Notes: generated by a model not told the origin, from the sequence alone. Counted from the stretch's first letter, positions 25,759-35,156 are shown. The stretch is 64,000 bases of DNA from CAVWCW01 sp963753615 (GCA_963753615.1 CAVWCW010000027.1:62001-126000); one strand, 5' to 3'. Numbers and translations are program-made.

Positions 25759-26979
25759 ATGTTGGAAATCGGCCTCGGGGTACTGCTATTCACCGCCATC
25801 GTGCTGGCTTTGGTCGGGGTAATCCTGCTAGCCCGCTCGCGCCTGGTGCCCAGCGGCGAGTTGGACATCCTGATCAACGAAGAGCGCACCATCAGTTCCC
25901 CGGCGGGGATCAAGCTGCTGGGAGCCCTGGGCGAGGCCAAGCTTTTTGTCGCTTCGGCCTGCGGCGGCGGCGGCAGTTGCGGCCAGTGCCGGGTGCGGGT
26001 CCTGGAAGGCGGCGGCAGCATCCTGCCCACCGAGACGTCCCACATCAACAAGCGCGAGGCCGCCCACGGCGAGCGCCTGGCCTGCCAAGTGGTGGTCAAG
26101 CAGGACATGAAGATCGAGATCCCACGCGAGGTGTTCGGGGTCAAGAAGTGGCGCTGCCGGGTGCGCTCCAACGACAGCGTCTCCACCTTCATCAAGGAAC
26201 TGGTGCTGGAACTCCCCGAGGGCGAGGACATCGCCTTTCGCGCCGGCGGCTATATCCAGATCGAGTGCCCAGCACACCATATCCGCTATCAGGACTTCGA
26301 CATCCCCGAGCGCTTCCGGGGCGACTGGGACCGCTACAACCTCTGGCGCTACGATTCGGTGGTCAAGGCCCCGGTGGTGCGCGCCTACTCGATGGCCAAC
26401 TACCCGGGCGAGAAGGGCATGGTCATGCTCAATGTGCGGGTCGCCACCCCGCCGCCCAGCAACCCGGACGTTCCGCCCGGGGTGATGTCGTCCTATATCT
26501 TCAGCCTCAAACCGGGGGACGAGATCACCGTATCGGGCCCCTTCGGCGAGTTCTTCGCCAAGGACACCGAAAACGAGATGATCTTCGTCGGCGGCGGCGC
26601 CGGCATGGCCCCCATGCGATCGCATATCTTCGACCAACTCAAGCGCCTGGACTCCAAGCGCAAGATCAGCTTCTGGTACGGTGCCCGCAGCAAGCGCGAG
26701 ATCTTCTACCACGAAGACTTCGAGCAACTGCGCCAGGAGCACGACAACTTCAAGTGGCACGTGGCCCTGTCCGATCCCGTGCCGGAGGACGCCTGGACCG
26801 GCTACACCGGCTTCATCCACCGGGTGCTGCTGGACAACTACCTGGCCGAGCACCCGGCCCCGGACGAGTGCGAATACTACCTGTGCGGTCCGCCGATGAT
26901 GACCGCCGCCGTGATCAAGATGCTCCTCGACCTGGGGGTGGAGCGGGAAAACATCCTGATGGACGATTTCGGTGGCTGA
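25759..26979 (+). CDS. nqrF: Na+-translocating NADH:quinone reductase subunit F
   Basis: 406 residues: an N-terminal membrane helix, a [2Fe-2S] ferredoxin domain with cysteines in ACGGGGSCGQC and LACQVV, then an FAD domain (RAYSMANYPGEKG) and an NADH domain (IFVGGGAGMAPMRSHIF, YYLCGPPMM). It is the NADH entry point of the complex, on the cytoplasmic side. Its end overlaps the apbE start by 8 bp. Confidence 0.98.
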   Translation: MLEIGLGVLLFTAIVLALVGVILLARSRLVPSGELDILINEERTISSPAGIKLLGALGEAKLFVASACGGGGSCGQCRVRVLEGGGSILPTETSHINKREAAHGERLACQVVVKQDMKIEIPREVFGVKKWRCRVRSNDSVSTFIKELVLELPEGEDIAFRAGGYIQIECPAHHIRYQDFDIPERFRGDWDRYNLWRYDSVVKAPVVRAYSMANYPGEKGMVMLNVRVATPPPSNPDVPPGVMSSYIFSLKPGDEITVSGPFGEFFAKDTENEMIFVGGGAGMAPMRSHIFDQLKRLDSKRKISFWYGARSKREIFYHEDFEQLRQEHDNFKWHVALSDPVPEDAWTGYTGFIHRVLLDNYLAEHPAPDECEYYLCGPPMMTAAVIKMLLDLGVERENILMDDFGG

Positions 26980-28042
26980 GGAGACACCGAGAAAAGCCAC
27001 TCCCGGCTTTTTTTCACCTCTCCCGTGGCGCCGCCTCGGCCTGCTTGGCAGCCTCTGCCTGCTGCTGGCGGCCTGCACCGGCCCAGCAGAGGAGACCCTT
27101 CTGCAGGGCTCCACCATGGGCACCGGTTACAGCGTAAAACTGGTGGAACTACCCCCCGAGATCGATCCGCAGACCCTGCAGGGGGCACTGGACCGGCTGC
27201 TGGAGCAGGTCAATGCGGCCATGTCCACCTACCGCTCGGACTCCGAGCTCTCGCGCATCAACCAGAGCCAAAGCAAAGACTGGGTCGCGGCTTCGCCGCA
27301 ATTGCTGGGCGTTCTGCAGGCAGCTCAAGAGGTCAGCCGGGTGTCCGACGGCGCCTTCGACATCAGCGTCGGCCCACTAGTCAATCTATGGGGCTTCGGC
27401 CCAGGGGCGCGCCGGGAACAAGCTCCGAGTCCACAGGAGATCCAGTCCGCCCAAGCGCGGGTCGGCTACCAATTCTTGGAACTGCGCGCCGATCCGCCGG
27501 CCCTGCGCAAGAACCATCCCGACCTCTACCTGGACCTGTCCGCCATCGCCAAGGGCTATGCGGTGGACCTGCTGGCCGCTTATCTGGACTCCCGGGGCGT
27601 CGCGAACTACCTGGTGGAAATTGGCGGCGAGGTTTGGGGCCGCGGCCACAACCGCCACGGCCGACCCTGGCGCATCGCCATCGAGAAGCCCGACCCGGGC
27701 AGCCGCAGCGTGCACGACATCGTCGAACTCGACGGCCAGGGCATCGCCACCTCCGGCGATTACCGTAACTTCTTCGAGCAAGGGGGCCGCCGCTACTCCC
27801 ACAGCATCGACCCCGCCAGCGGCCGCCCAGTGGAGCACGATCTGGCCTCGGTCACCGTGCTTGCCCCATCGGTGATGCGCGCCGATGCGTTTGCCACCGC
27901 ACTGCTGGTGCTGGGTCCCGAGCGAGGCCTGGCCCTGGCGGAACAACAGGGACTGGCGGCGTTGTTTATAATGAGAGAAGGGGAAGGATTCAGCACACGC
28001 ACCACCCCCGAATTTGAACGCTACCGGGTGCAGCCGACATGA
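26972..28042 (+). CDS. apbE: FAD:protein FMN transferase (ApbE), lipoprotein
   Basis: 356 residues from GTG at 26972, inside the end of nqrF. The lipobox LLLAAC gives an acylated Cys ~35. ApbE motifs: GTGYSVKL, DGAFDISVGPLVNLWGFG, DLSAIAKGYAVD, VEIGGEVWGRG and the metal-site region HSIDPASGRPVEHDLASVTV. ApbE transfers FMN from FAD to Thr in NqrB and NqrC on the periplasmic side, which explains its place in the operon. Confidence 0.96.
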   Translation: MAEETPRKATPGFFSPLPWRRLGLLGSLCLLLAACTGPAEETLLQGSTMGTGYSVKLVELPPEIDPQTLQGALDRLLEQVNAAMSTYRSDSELSRINQSQSKDWVAASPQLLGVLQAAQEVSRVSDGAFDISVGPLVNLWGFGPGARREQAPSPQEIQSAQARVGYQFLELRADPPALRKNHPDLYLDLSAIAKGYAVDLLAAYLDSRGVANYLVEIGGEVWGRGHNRHGRPWRIAIEKPDPGSRSVHDIVELDGQGIATSGDYRNFFEQGGRRYSHSIDPASGRPVEHDLASVTVLAPSVMRADAFATALLVLGPERGLALAEQQGLAALFIMREGEGFSTRTTPEFERYRVQPT

Positions 28043-28260
28043 TGACCTTCGTAATCGCCTTCGCCGTATTCGCCCTGGCCTTGCTGGGTCTCGGTCTAGG
28101 ACTGCTACTGAATCGCGGGCCGGTGCAAGGCAGCTGCGGCGGCTTGGCGCAGATGCCCGGCATGAGCTCCGACTGCGGCGGCCTGTGCCGGCGTGGTGGC
28201 GGCGAGCGCAAATGCCCGAGACGCACCGCCGTCGACGCCGAGTCCGCGGACCGCACATGA
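28039..28260 (+). CDS. nqrM: NqrM, Na+-NQR maturation protein (DUF539)
   Basis: 73 residues. ATGATG at 28039 overlaps the apbE TGA. One membrane helix (FVIAFAVFALALLGLGLGLLL) is followed by the cysteine motif GSCGGLAQM...DCGGLC, the hallmark of NqrM, which helps deliver Fe to the NqrD/E cluster. The C-terminal tail RGGGERKCPRRTAVDAESAD is basic then acidic, slightly longer than the family core. The stop codon abuts a piece of repeat A (A5). Confidence 0.93.
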   Translation: MMTFVIAFAVFALALLGLGLGLLLNRGPVQGSCGGLAQMPGMSSDCGGLCRRGGGERKCPRRTAVDAESADRT

Positions 28261-28298
28261 GGAGATGCTGAATAATGCCATACAGAGCATTTTTCAGC
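28258..28298. repeat. Fragment of dispersed repeat family A (A5), hairpin-forming
   Basis: Starting at the nqrM stop codon, TGAGGAGATGCTGAATAATG is nearly the same as the inward reading of the right end of A1 (TAGGGAGATGCTGAAAAATG). GCTGAATAATGC then pairs with GCATTTTTCAGC 8 bases later, making a hairpin. It may act as a terminator at the end of the nqr operon. Only the end of the repeat is present. Confidence 0.5.
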
Positions 28299-28373
28299 CT
28301 GAGCATCCTGTACCGAACGGGAAACGCGAACACATTGGCATTTCCCTGACACAAACAAGGCGGAGACCAGCCG

Positions 28374-28778
28374 ATGGAAAAATTCACCGCACAGGACTTC
28401 ATGTCCGCCAACCTGATCACCCTGCACCAGGAGATGGAGGTCATGGAAGCGGCCCGCATCCTCACCGAAAAGCGCATCTCCAGCGCCCCGGTAGTGGACC
28501 ACACCGGCCATTTGGTCGGCGTGCTAAACGAGGCCGACTGCCTGCGGGCAGTGTTTGGCGCCGGTTACCATGGCGAATGGGGCGGCCGGGTGGATGAGTA
28601 CATGCAGCCCGGGGCGCGCCGCGTCGAGGCTGACGTCAGCGTCGCCGACATCGCCCAGCAATGGCTGCAGAGCGGCGACTCGCGCGGCTTCACCGTCACC
28701 AAGGAGGGACGCCTGGTGGGTCACTTTTCGATCCGCGACGCCCTCAAGGCCTGCGAAACCCTAACCAAAGAGAAATGA
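28374..28778 (+). CDS. CBS-domain pair protein
   Basis: 134 residues made of two CBS motifs: ADFMSANLITLHQEMEV-type opening (AQDFMSANLITLHQEMEV) with RISSAPVVDHTGHLVGVLNE, and a second half DEYMQPGARRVEADVSVADI with GFTVTKEGRLVGHFSIRDAL. CBS pairs bind adenosyl ligands and regulate partners. No partner domain is fused. It lies 113 bp after nqrM on the same strand. Confidence 0.92.
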   Translation: MEKFTAQDFMSANLITLHQEMEVMEAARILTEKRISSAPVVDHTGHLVGVLNEADCLRAVFGAGYHGEWGGRVDEYMQPGARRVEADVSVADIAQQWLQSGDSRGFTVTKEGRLVGHFSIRDALKACETLTKEK

Positions 28779-28809
28779 CCCCGAAACCGGGCACTGGGAA
28801 GCAATTCCG

Positions 28810-29265
28810 ATGAGATTCGAGCAGACGAAAGATGTACTGGAGCACGCCCGCAGCTTCCATCAGCGAGTCGGCGACTTTTATCACGACCTCAGCGACCACA
28901 CCGAACAGCAGCGCCTGAAGCTGCTGCTCGACTACATGGCCGAGCGCGAGCAGGAACTCGCCAGCGCCCTGGAGCAGTTCACCGAGGGCAGCTCACGGGA
29001 GGTGCTCGACACCTGGTTCCAGTTCTGCTGCGACGACGAAACCCTCAAACTCTGTCCCGACGCCCTGTTGCACAAGGATATGACCCTGGACGAGATCATT
29101 CGCGCCGGAGTAGCCTTGTCCCAGTGCTTTATCGACCTGTTCCGCGAGATCGCCAACACCGCAGACTCTGAGCAGGTACGGGCGGTATTCCAAAACCTGC
29201 TGGAGAGCGAGCAGCGAGAGCAGAAAAAGCTGGTGCGAAATGTAGAAATGTTCACGGATTTGTAA
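28810..29265 (+). CDS. Ferritin-like helical protein, hypothetical
   Basis: 151 residues, all helical by composition. Two carboxylate-rich helices (YMAEREQELASAL and LLESEQREQKKLVRNVEM) and histidines in SFHQRVGDFYHDLSDH recall four-helix-bundle diiron proteins of the rubrerythrin/ferritin type, but the canonical ExxH pairs are not complete. No signal peptide. Its function is unknown; it sits 31 bp after the CBS gene, probably in one unit. Confidence 0.75.
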   Translation: MRFEQTKDVLEHARSFHQRVGDFYHDLSDHTEQQRLKLLLDYMAEREQELASALEQFTEGSSREVLDTWFQFCCDDETLKLCPDALLHKDMTLDEIIRAGVALSQCFIDLFREIANTADSEQVRAVFQNLLESEQREQKKLVRNVEMFTDL

Positions 29266-29292
29266 CCGTAACCCGTGCCCGGGATTGGAATA

Positions 29293-29514
29293 ATGAGCGA
29301 ACATGAGCCGAGGGTGACCGCCGATACCCTTTTCGCCTTCTCCTACCAGGACTTTGTAGGCGCCCTGGAGGACTGGAAGGCGCAACAGCTCGCGGCCTAC
29401 CCGCACCAGGCTGAACGCATCGAAACTACCGCTCTGGCGATGCAGGACCTGATGCACTCGAACTACGTCATCGAGCACAAGCTGGTGGTTCGACAAACCC
29501 TGACCCGGGACTGA
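29293..29514 (+). CDS. Small hypothetical protein
   Basis: 73 residues from ATG at 29293 (MSEHEPRVTADTLFAFSYQD); an in-frame ATG 18 bp upstream is less likely. Mostly helical, with ALEDWKAQQLAAYPHQAERI and an end QTLTRD. No known domain. The close spacing (27 bp) and matching codon use tie it to the preceding ferritin-like gene. Confidence 0.65.
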   Translation: MSEHEPRVTADTLFAFSYQDFVGALEDWKAQQLAAYPHQAERIETTALAMQDLMHSNYVIEHKLVVRQTLTRD

Positions 29515-30029
29515 GTGCAGGCAAAGCCGCGCCACGAAGACGTAGTAGCGGAAAGATTGAGCTTATGTTGATCCTGCTCAGTTTTAGGAGCGAAAACTGT
29601 CGGGAAACCAAGGACCGAGTTCTATGGGCTGCTTATAATTGGCGGCTCAGGTGTTTGGCAGCCGCTTCCGGGGCCAAGGGCCCGACCCCAACAGCCCGGG
29701 GCGGGATCGCCCCGGGGCTCGGCCCGAGCAGTCGCAACGAACGGCAGCCGCTGAGACAATCGGTGCGCGCACGGCTCTAAAGGGAGGGGTGGCGAAAAGC
29801 CATCCCGGGCTTTTTGTGGCGGGGCACCCTACCCCGCACTGGAAACGGACTACACCAGTGTCTCCTTTGAGAACGCTTAGACCCGATCACGCCGGCCCCG
29901 GCCGGAGCCCCGATTGCTCCCGATGCTGGATGCATCGGGACAGGTAGCCTAATCCGCACCGCAGTCGCCGCTCCTCAGCGGCCGCTGGCGGGCTAACCAA
30001 CCAAGTACGCTATCGATACGGAGAGAACC
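29515..30029. other. 515-bp intergenic region before the rhodanese-molybdoenzyme operon
   Basis: No gene is supported. It contains a hairpin with a T-rich tail near 29784-29816. A GGAGAG Shine-Dalgarno lies 8 bp before the triple-rhodanese gene. A promoter for the operon should lie in the right half. Confidence 0.6.
29784..29816 (+). terminator. Possible intrinsic terminator
   Basis: GGGGTGGC pairs with GCCATCCC (one G-T type mismatch) around AAAA-rich loop bases and is followed by GGGCTTTTTG. The T-run is short and set off by three Gs. Confidence 0.4.
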
Positions 30030-31316
30030 ATGTTGAAACGTCTCAGCCTCCTGACCCTGACCTTCGCCCTGATGGCATCCGGTCCGCTGCTGGCGGATAC
30101 GGTCAAAGGCCGGATCATGGACATATCCAAGAAGGCCAGCACCATTCAGATCGACATCAAGGGCAAGGACCCGGTCGTAGTGGGCTTCGATGCCGACACC
30201 AAGTTCATCGAGGCCGCGGGCGTCGAAGACCTGGGCCCGCCGGACCTGATCAAGGTCGAGTTCGAACCGGGCAAGCCGGCCACCAGCATCACCAAGGTGG
30301 TTTTCAAGCTACCGCCCGGAGTAGAAATCGATATCCAGCAAATGCTGAGCATGCTCATCGGCAAGGAGCCCTACGAGCTGTTCGACGCCCGCCCCGAAAA
30401 GCCCTATCTGGAAGGACACGTGCCCTCCGCCAAGCATGCCTTCCCGGACGACCCGGAATTTCTCGCCAAGCTGCCCCAGGACAAGTCCAAGATGGTGATC
30501 TTCTATTGCGGCGGCCCCACTTGCCCGTTCACCGGCAAGGCAGTGGAGGCGGCGAGCGCCAAAGGATATACGAACCTGAAGGGCTTCCAGGCCGGTATGC
30601 CGGGCTGGAACAAGGCCAAGCTGCCGGTGCATTCCAGCCCGCAGTGGGTCGAGGGCATACTCGACCCCCACCACGTGGTGCTGGACGTGCGTGACCTGGC
30701 CGCGAGCACCGCCGCTCATATCCCGACCGCAGTGGCCATGCCCACCGCCGAGTTGCAGGCCCTGCGCGACCAGTTCGTGGCCAAGCAAGTCAAGGCCGCC
30801 CTGCCCGGGGTCTCCGACAAACGCGCCCGCATCGTCCTCTATTCCGACACCCACACCCGCCGCAATGTGCTGCTGGCCTACAAGGAACTGCGTGACTGGG
30901 GCTACAAGAAAGTCAGCATCCTCGAAGGCGGGTTCGACCAGTGGAGCGCCGACGGCCGGCCCACCGACATCGGGGCGGCGCCACGCGAGATCGTCTACGT
31001 CAAGAAACTGGCCCCGGGGGCGATCTCGGTGGAAGAGTTCGCCAAACTGGAGAGGTCCCGTGACGGCGTCTTATTCCTGGACGTGCGCACCGCCAAAGAG
31101 GCCGCCAACGGCGTGCTCAAGGGCGCCAAGCAGATTCCGCTGGACTCCCTGGACGCCAATCTCGACCAATTGCCCAAGGACCAGGAGATCGTCGCCTACT
31201 GCGCCAATGGCATCCGTGCGGAAATGGCCTATCAGAAGCTCAAAGGGCTGGGCTACAAGGTTCGTTTCCTGAACGAAGAGATCACGGTGGCCGCCGACGG
31301 CAGCTACAAACTCTAA
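30030..31316 (+). CDS. Exported triple-rhodanese protein
   Basis: 428 residues. The signal peptide (MLKRLSLLTLTFALMASGPLLA) is followed by a small beta domain (~24-95, VKGRIMDISKKASTIQIDI), then three rhodanese domains. Domain 1 (~100-197) has an active loop FYCGGPTCPF with Cys 160 and 165. Domain 2 (~205-315) has LYSDTHTRRN where the cysteine should be, so it is catalytically dead. Domain 3 (~328-428) has the proper loop YCANGIRAE with Cys 391. It should carry or move sulfane sulfur in the periplasm. A hairpin separates it by 67 bp from the molybdoenzyme gene. Confidence 0.92.
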   Translation: MLKRLSLLTLTFALMASGPLLADTVKGRIMDISKKASTIQIDIKGKDPVVVGFDADTKFIEAAGVEDLGPPDLIKVEFEPGKPATSITKVVFKLPPGVEIDIQQMLSMLIGKEPYELFDARPEKPYLEGHVPSAKHAFPDDPEFLAKLPQDKSKMVIFYCGGPTCPFTGKAVEAASAKGYTNLKGFQAGMPGWNKAKLPVHSSPQWVEGILDPHHVVLDVRDLAASTAAHIPTAVAMPTAELQALRDQFVAKQVKAALPGVSDKRARIVLYSDTHTRRNVLLAYKELRDWGYKKVSILEGGFDQWSADGRPTDIGAAPREIVYVKKLAPGAISVEEFAKLERSRDGVLFLDVRTAKEAANGVLKGAKQIPLDSLDANLDQLPKDQEIVAYCANGIRAEMAYQKLKGLGYKVRFLNEEITVAADGSYKL

Positions 31317-31330
31317 CCATCGCCCCAACC

Positions 31331-31362
31331 GAGCGCGCCGCCCCGCGAGGGTCGGCGCGCTC
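31331..31362 (+). terminator. Perfect hairpin between the rhodanese and molybdoenzyme genes
   Basis: GAGCGCGCCG (31331-31340) pairs perfectly with CGGCGCGCTC (31353-31362), followed by CTTATTCT. The poor T-run suggests an attenuator, an RNA-stability element or a partial terminator that would lower expression of the downstream genes relative to the rhodanese. Confidence 0.55.
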
Positions 31363-31383
31363 CTTATTCTGCGGTAACCCACC

Positions 31384-33570
31384 ATGAAGCGACGCCAATT
31401 CCTCAAGCTTTCGGGACTGCTCGGTGCCGGCTCCGCCCTCCCGGCCCTGCTCGGCGGCTGCTCCGCCTCCAAACCGCTGCCGGGAAGCGGTCAGGTCAGC
31501 CATAGCCCGACGGTGTGCAATATCTGTTTCTGGAAATGCGCGGGCCGCGTTTACCAGGAAGACGGCCAGCCCTGGAAGATCGTTGGCAATGCCGAAGACA
31601 CCCACAGCGGCGGGCGCCTGTGCACGCGCGGCAGCGGCGGCCTCGGAAGCTACGAGGACCGCGACCGCCTGCGCCAGCCCTTGCTGCGGGTGGACGACGG
31701 CAAGGGCCAGCGGTTTCGGGAGGCTAGCTGGGAAGAGGCCCTGGACCACATCGCCGAGCGTATGCGCAGCATCGGCGAGCGACACGGAAACGACCGCCTG
31801 GCCCTGTTCTCCCACGGATCCGGCGGCAGCCATTTTCACCATCTGCTAAAGGCCTATGGCTCCCACGCCTATGCCCACCCGTCCTTCGCCCAGTGCCGGG
31901 GCCCCCGCGAGGTTGCCTTCGCCCTGACCTACGGCGAGGGGGTGGGGTCGCCGGACCGCACCGACATGGAGCACTCCCGATGCATCGTGCTGATCGGCTC
32001 CCATATCGGAGAGAACCTCCATAACGGCCAGGTCCAGACCCTGACCCAGGCGATCGACAACGGGGTCACCCTGATCACCGTCGACCCGCGTTTTTCGGTG
32101 GCCGCCGGCAAGTCTCAGTATTGGCTGCCGATCCGCCCGGGTACCGACATCGCGCTGCTGCTGGCCTGGATGAACGTGCTTATCAACGAGGGCCTGTACG
32201 ACCGCGACTACATCGAACGCAACGCCCTGGGCTTCGACGAGCTGGCCGAGCACGTGCAACCCTTCAACCCGGAGTGGGCCTACCTGGAGACCGGTCTCGA
32301 ACCGGAGCTGATCCGCACCACCGCCCGTGAGATGGCGGCCAAGGCCCCGGCCACCCTGGTGCACCCCGGCCGCCACACCACCTGGTACGGCGACGACACC
32401 CAGCGCGAGCGCGCCATCGCCATCCTCAACGCCCTGCTCGGCTCCTGGGGACGCGAAGGAGGCTTTTATTTCCAGGAAAAGGTGGATCTGCCCGCCTACC
32501 CCAGCCCGAAGCCGCCGAAATCCGCCAGCGACTGGAAGCAGCGCGTGCAGGGCCAGTTCCCGTTCGCTGCCAGCGGGCTCAGCAACGCCCTGATCGACGC
32601 CTCGGTGGGCGAAGACGCCTTCATCAAGGGCTGGTTCGTCTACGCCACCAACCTGCCGCTGACGGTGCCCAACGTGCGCGCCAAGCTGGAGCAGGCGGCC
32701 CAGGATCTGGACCTGCTGGTAGTGGTGGACACCATGCCGGCGGAGATTACCGGCTACGCCGACGTGGTGCTGCCCGAATGCACCTATCTGGAGCGCTACG
32801 GCGAACTGCGCAATGCCCCGGAACGGGTGCCCAGCCTGGCGGTGGCGGTGCCCGCCTTCGAGCCCAGCCACCAGACCAAACCCGCCTATTGGATGGCCAG
32901 GGAGCTGGCCCTGCGCCTGGGGCTGGAAGAATACTTTCCGTGGCAGGACTACAGCGAGGTGCTGGACTGGCAGCTGCAACAGGCCGGCAGCTCCCTGGAC
33001 GAAATGCGCCGTCTCGGGGTCAAACGCTTCCCGCGCAGCAAACCGATGTACTTGGCCGCGGGGGAGACGTACCCATTCAAGACCCCGAGCGGCAAGATAG
33101 AACTCTATTCCGCAGCCTTGGCCGACGCCGGCTTCGATCCCCTGCCCCGGTATACGCCCCCGGAAACGGCACCCGAGCGCCACTACCGGTTGATCTATGG
33201 GCGCGCTCCCGCCCACACCTTCGGGCGCACCACCAACAACCCGCAGCTGTTCGAGCTGATGCCGGAGAACAACGTTTGGGTCAATCCGTTGGTGGCGAGC
33301 GAATGGCGCCTGCAAAGTGGCGACTACGTGCGGCTCAAGAACCAGGACGGGGTGCTCAGCAACCGGATCCGGGTGCGGGTGACCGAGCGCATTCGTCCGG
33401 ATTCGATCTTCATGGTGCACGGTTTCGGCCACAGCGATCCGCGCCTGCGCCTGACCTACAATGTGGGGGCGGACGACACCGCGCTGATCACCAACGTCAA
33501 GCTGGACCCAATCATGGGCGCTACCGGCATGCGTGCCAATTTCGTAACCTTTGTAACCGGGGAGGCCTGA
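31384..33570 (+). CDS. Molybdopterin oxidoreductase catalytic subunit, polysulfide/thiosulfate reductase type
   Basis: 728 residues. The Tat signal MKRRQFLKLSGLLGAG exports it. A [4Fe-4S] site is formed by Cys 45, 48, 52 and 80 (VCNICFWKC and RLCTRG). The Mo ligand is Cys 171 (AQCRGPREVAF). bis-MGD contacts such as IGSHIGEN and the C-terminal domain (NNVWVNPLVASEWRLQSGDYV) are present. This is the PsrA/PhsA/SreA branch of the DMSO-reductase superfamily, with periplasmic catalysis. Neighbours encode the matching Fe-S and NrfD subunits. The substrate is inferred to be a sulfur compound because of the two rhodaneses. The direction (reduction or oxidation) is unknown. Confidence 0.9.
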   Translation: MKRRQFLKLSGLLGAGSALPALLGGCSASKPLPGSGQVSHSPTVCNICFWKCAGRVYQEDGQPWKIVGNAEDTHSGGRLCTRGSGGLGSYEDRDRLRQPLLRVDDGKGQRFREASWEEALDHIAERMRSIGERHGNDRLALFSHGSGGSHFHHLLKAYGSHAYAHPSFAQCRGPREVAFALTYGEGVGSPDRTDMEHSRCIVLIGSHIGENLHNGQVQTLTQAIDNGVTLITVDPRFSVAAGKSQYWLPIRPGTDIALLLAWMNVLINEGLYDRDYIERNALGFDELAEHVQPFNPEWAYLETGLEPELIRTTAREMAAKAPATLVHPGRHTTWYGDDTQRERAIAILNALLGSWGREGGFYFQEKVDLPAYPSPKPPKSASDWKQRVQGQFPFAASGLSNALIDASVGEDAFIKGWFVYATNLPLTVPNVRAKLEQAAQDLDLLVVVDTMPAEITGYADVVLPECTYLERYGELRNAPERVPSLAVAVPAFEPSHQTKPAYWMARELALRLGLEEYFPWQDYSEVLDWQLQQAGSSLDEMRRLGVKRFPRSKPMYLAAGETYPFKTPSGKIELYSAALADAGFDPLPRYTPPETAPERHYRLIYGRAPAHTFGRTTNNPQLFELMPENNVWVNPLVASEWRLQSGDYVRLKNQDGVLSNRIRVRVTERIRPDSIFMVHGFGHSDPRLRLTYNVGADDTALITNVKLDPIMGATGMRANFVTFVTGEA

Positions 33571-33571
33571 G

Positions 33572-34114
33572 GTGACCCGATATGCCATGGTGATCGACAC
33601 CCGCACCTGCATCGGCTGCGGAGACTGCGTGGTGGCCTGCAAGACCGAGAACAAGGTGCCCGCCGGACTCAATCGGGACTGGGTGGTTGAGGCCACCGCC
33701 GGCCGTTATCCGGACCTGCGCACCGAATTTCGTTCCGAGCGCTGCAACCACTGCTCTCACGCCACCTGCGTCACGGCCTGCCCCACCGGCGCCAGCCACT
33801 ATTGGCAGGACAGCAATATCGTGCTGGTTGAGCCGGGAAAATGCACCGGCTGCAAGGCCTGCATTGCGGCCTGTCCCTATGACGCGCGGCTGATCATGCA
33901 CCCGGGGGGCTATATCGACAAATGCACCTTCTGCCACCATCGGGTGGAGAAGGGGCTGGACCCGGCCTGCGTCTCCACTTGTCCCACCCACTGCATGCAC
34001 TTCGGCAACCTGGACGACCCGGCCACCGAAGTCGCCCGCCTGCTGCGGGAGCGCAACTACAAGGTGCTGCTGGCCGAGACCGGCAACCAGCCCAATGTCT
34101 ATTACCTAACCTGA
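33572..34114 (+). CDS. Four-cluster ferredoxin-like electron-transfer subunit (PsrB type)
   Basis: 180 residues from GTG at 33572, 1 bp after the catalytic gene. Four cysteine groups, each good for a [4Fe-4S] cluster: CIGCGDCVVAC, CNHCSHATCVTACP, CTGCKACIAACP and CTFCHHRVEKG...CVSTCPTHC. There is no own signal, so it should travel with the Tat-exported partner. It wires the Mo subunit to the membrane quinone subunit. Confidence 0.96.
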   Translation: MTRYAMVIDTRTCIGCGDCVVACKTENKVPAGLNRDWVVEATAGRYPDLRTEFRSERCNHCSHATCVTACPTGASHYWQDSNIVLVEPGKCTGCKACIAACPYDARLIMHPGGYIDKCTFCHHRVEKGLDPACVSTCPTHCMHFGNLDDPATEVARLLRERNYKVLLAETGNQPNVYYLT

Positions 34115-34132
34115 CGCGGAGGTCGCCCAGCC

Positions 34133-35128
34133 ATGTTGGAAGAGGTCCTGGCAACCGCCAGATACAACCCCAAGATCGACCCCGTTCTCGGCATCTGGAG
34201 CTGGGAGATCCCCACTTACCTGTTCCTGGGCGGACTCACCGCCGGCATCATGTTCTTCGCCGCCGCCCTGGTGCTGAGCCGGCGCGAGCAGGACAACCCG
34301 TTCGCCGCCTACCAGCTGCCCCTGTGGGCCCCGGTGGTGCTGTCGATCGGCATGGGAGCGCTGTTTCTAGATCTGGAGCACAAGCTCTACGTGTGGCGCT
34401 TCTATACCACCTTCCAGCCCACCTCGCCCATGTCCTGGGGCTCCTGGGTGCTGCTGCTGATCTATCCGGTAAGCCTGCTGCAGCTGGCCGCCGGACTGCG
34501 CAACGGCTACCCCAAGCTGGCCAGTCTGGTGGAAGGACTGCCCCTCGGGCGCCAGACCCTGGACTTCGCCTACAGCCACCGCCGGGCGATCGCCAACTGG
34601 GCCCTGGTGCTGGCGGTGGCCCTGGGCATTTACACCGGGATCCTGCTCAGCGCCTTCAGCGCCCGGCCGTTTTGGAACACCGGATACCTGGGCCCACTGT
34701 TCCTGGTCTCGGGCCTGTCCGCCGCCGCCGCGGTGGTGATTCTGGCCAGCCGGACCCGGGGGGAGCGCCAGTTGTTCACCCGCATCGATCTTATACTGCT
34801 GGCGGTCGAACTGGCGATCATCGTGCTGCTGCTGGTGAACCTGAGCACCGGCGCCCGGGTCCAGTTGGAGAGCGCCGAGTTGGTGCTCGGCGGTGCCTTC
34901 ACCCAGACCTTCTGGCTCTGGTTCGTGCTGCCGGGCCTGCTGATACCCCTGGCGATGGAACTCTGGGAACTGCGCATCGGCCACCGTGCCTGGATGCTCG
35001 CCGCCCCGCTGCTGGTGCTTTACGGCGGCTTTATGCTGCGCTTGGTCACGGTCGAGATTGGCCAGACCTCCAGTTGGACCGACTACGCGGTCCAGTTCGA
35101 TCCCGCCCTGCTCCAGTTACTGCCATAA
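34133..35128 (+). CDS. NrfD/PsrC-type membrane quinone subunit
   Basis: 331 residues, eight to nine membrane helices, opening with the typical WSWEIPTYLFLGGLTAGIMF. Other motifs: LDLEHKLYVWRFYTTFQPTSPMSWG and AFSARPFWN, which are standard for NrfD-like subunits. It should exchange electrons with quinone. It follows the ferredoxin gene after 18 bp. Confidence 0.95.
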   Translation: MLEEVLATARYNPKIDPVLGIWSWEIPTYLFLGGLTAGIMFFAAALVLSRREQDNPFAAYQLPLWAPVVLSIGMGALFLDLEHKLYVWRFYTTFQPTSPMSWGSWVLLLIYPVSLLQLAAGLRNGYPKLASLVEGLPLGRQTLDFAYSHRRAIANWALVLAVALGIYTGILLSAFSARPFWNTGYLGPLFLVSGLSAAAAVVILASRTRGERQLFTRIDLILLAVELAIIVLLLVNLSTGARVQLESAELVLGGAFTQTFWLWFVLPGLLIPLAMELWELRIGHRAWMLAAPLLVLYGGFMLRLVTVEIGQTSSWTDYAVQFDPALLQLLP

Positions 35129-35156
35129 ACTTGACCGTACGAGAGGCACACCGCCA

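Noticed and set aside
31846..33696. A 616-residue minus-strand open frame opposite the molybdoenzyme gene
   Set aside because: Antisense to a gene with a Tat signal, an Fe-S site and a Mo-ligand cysteine.
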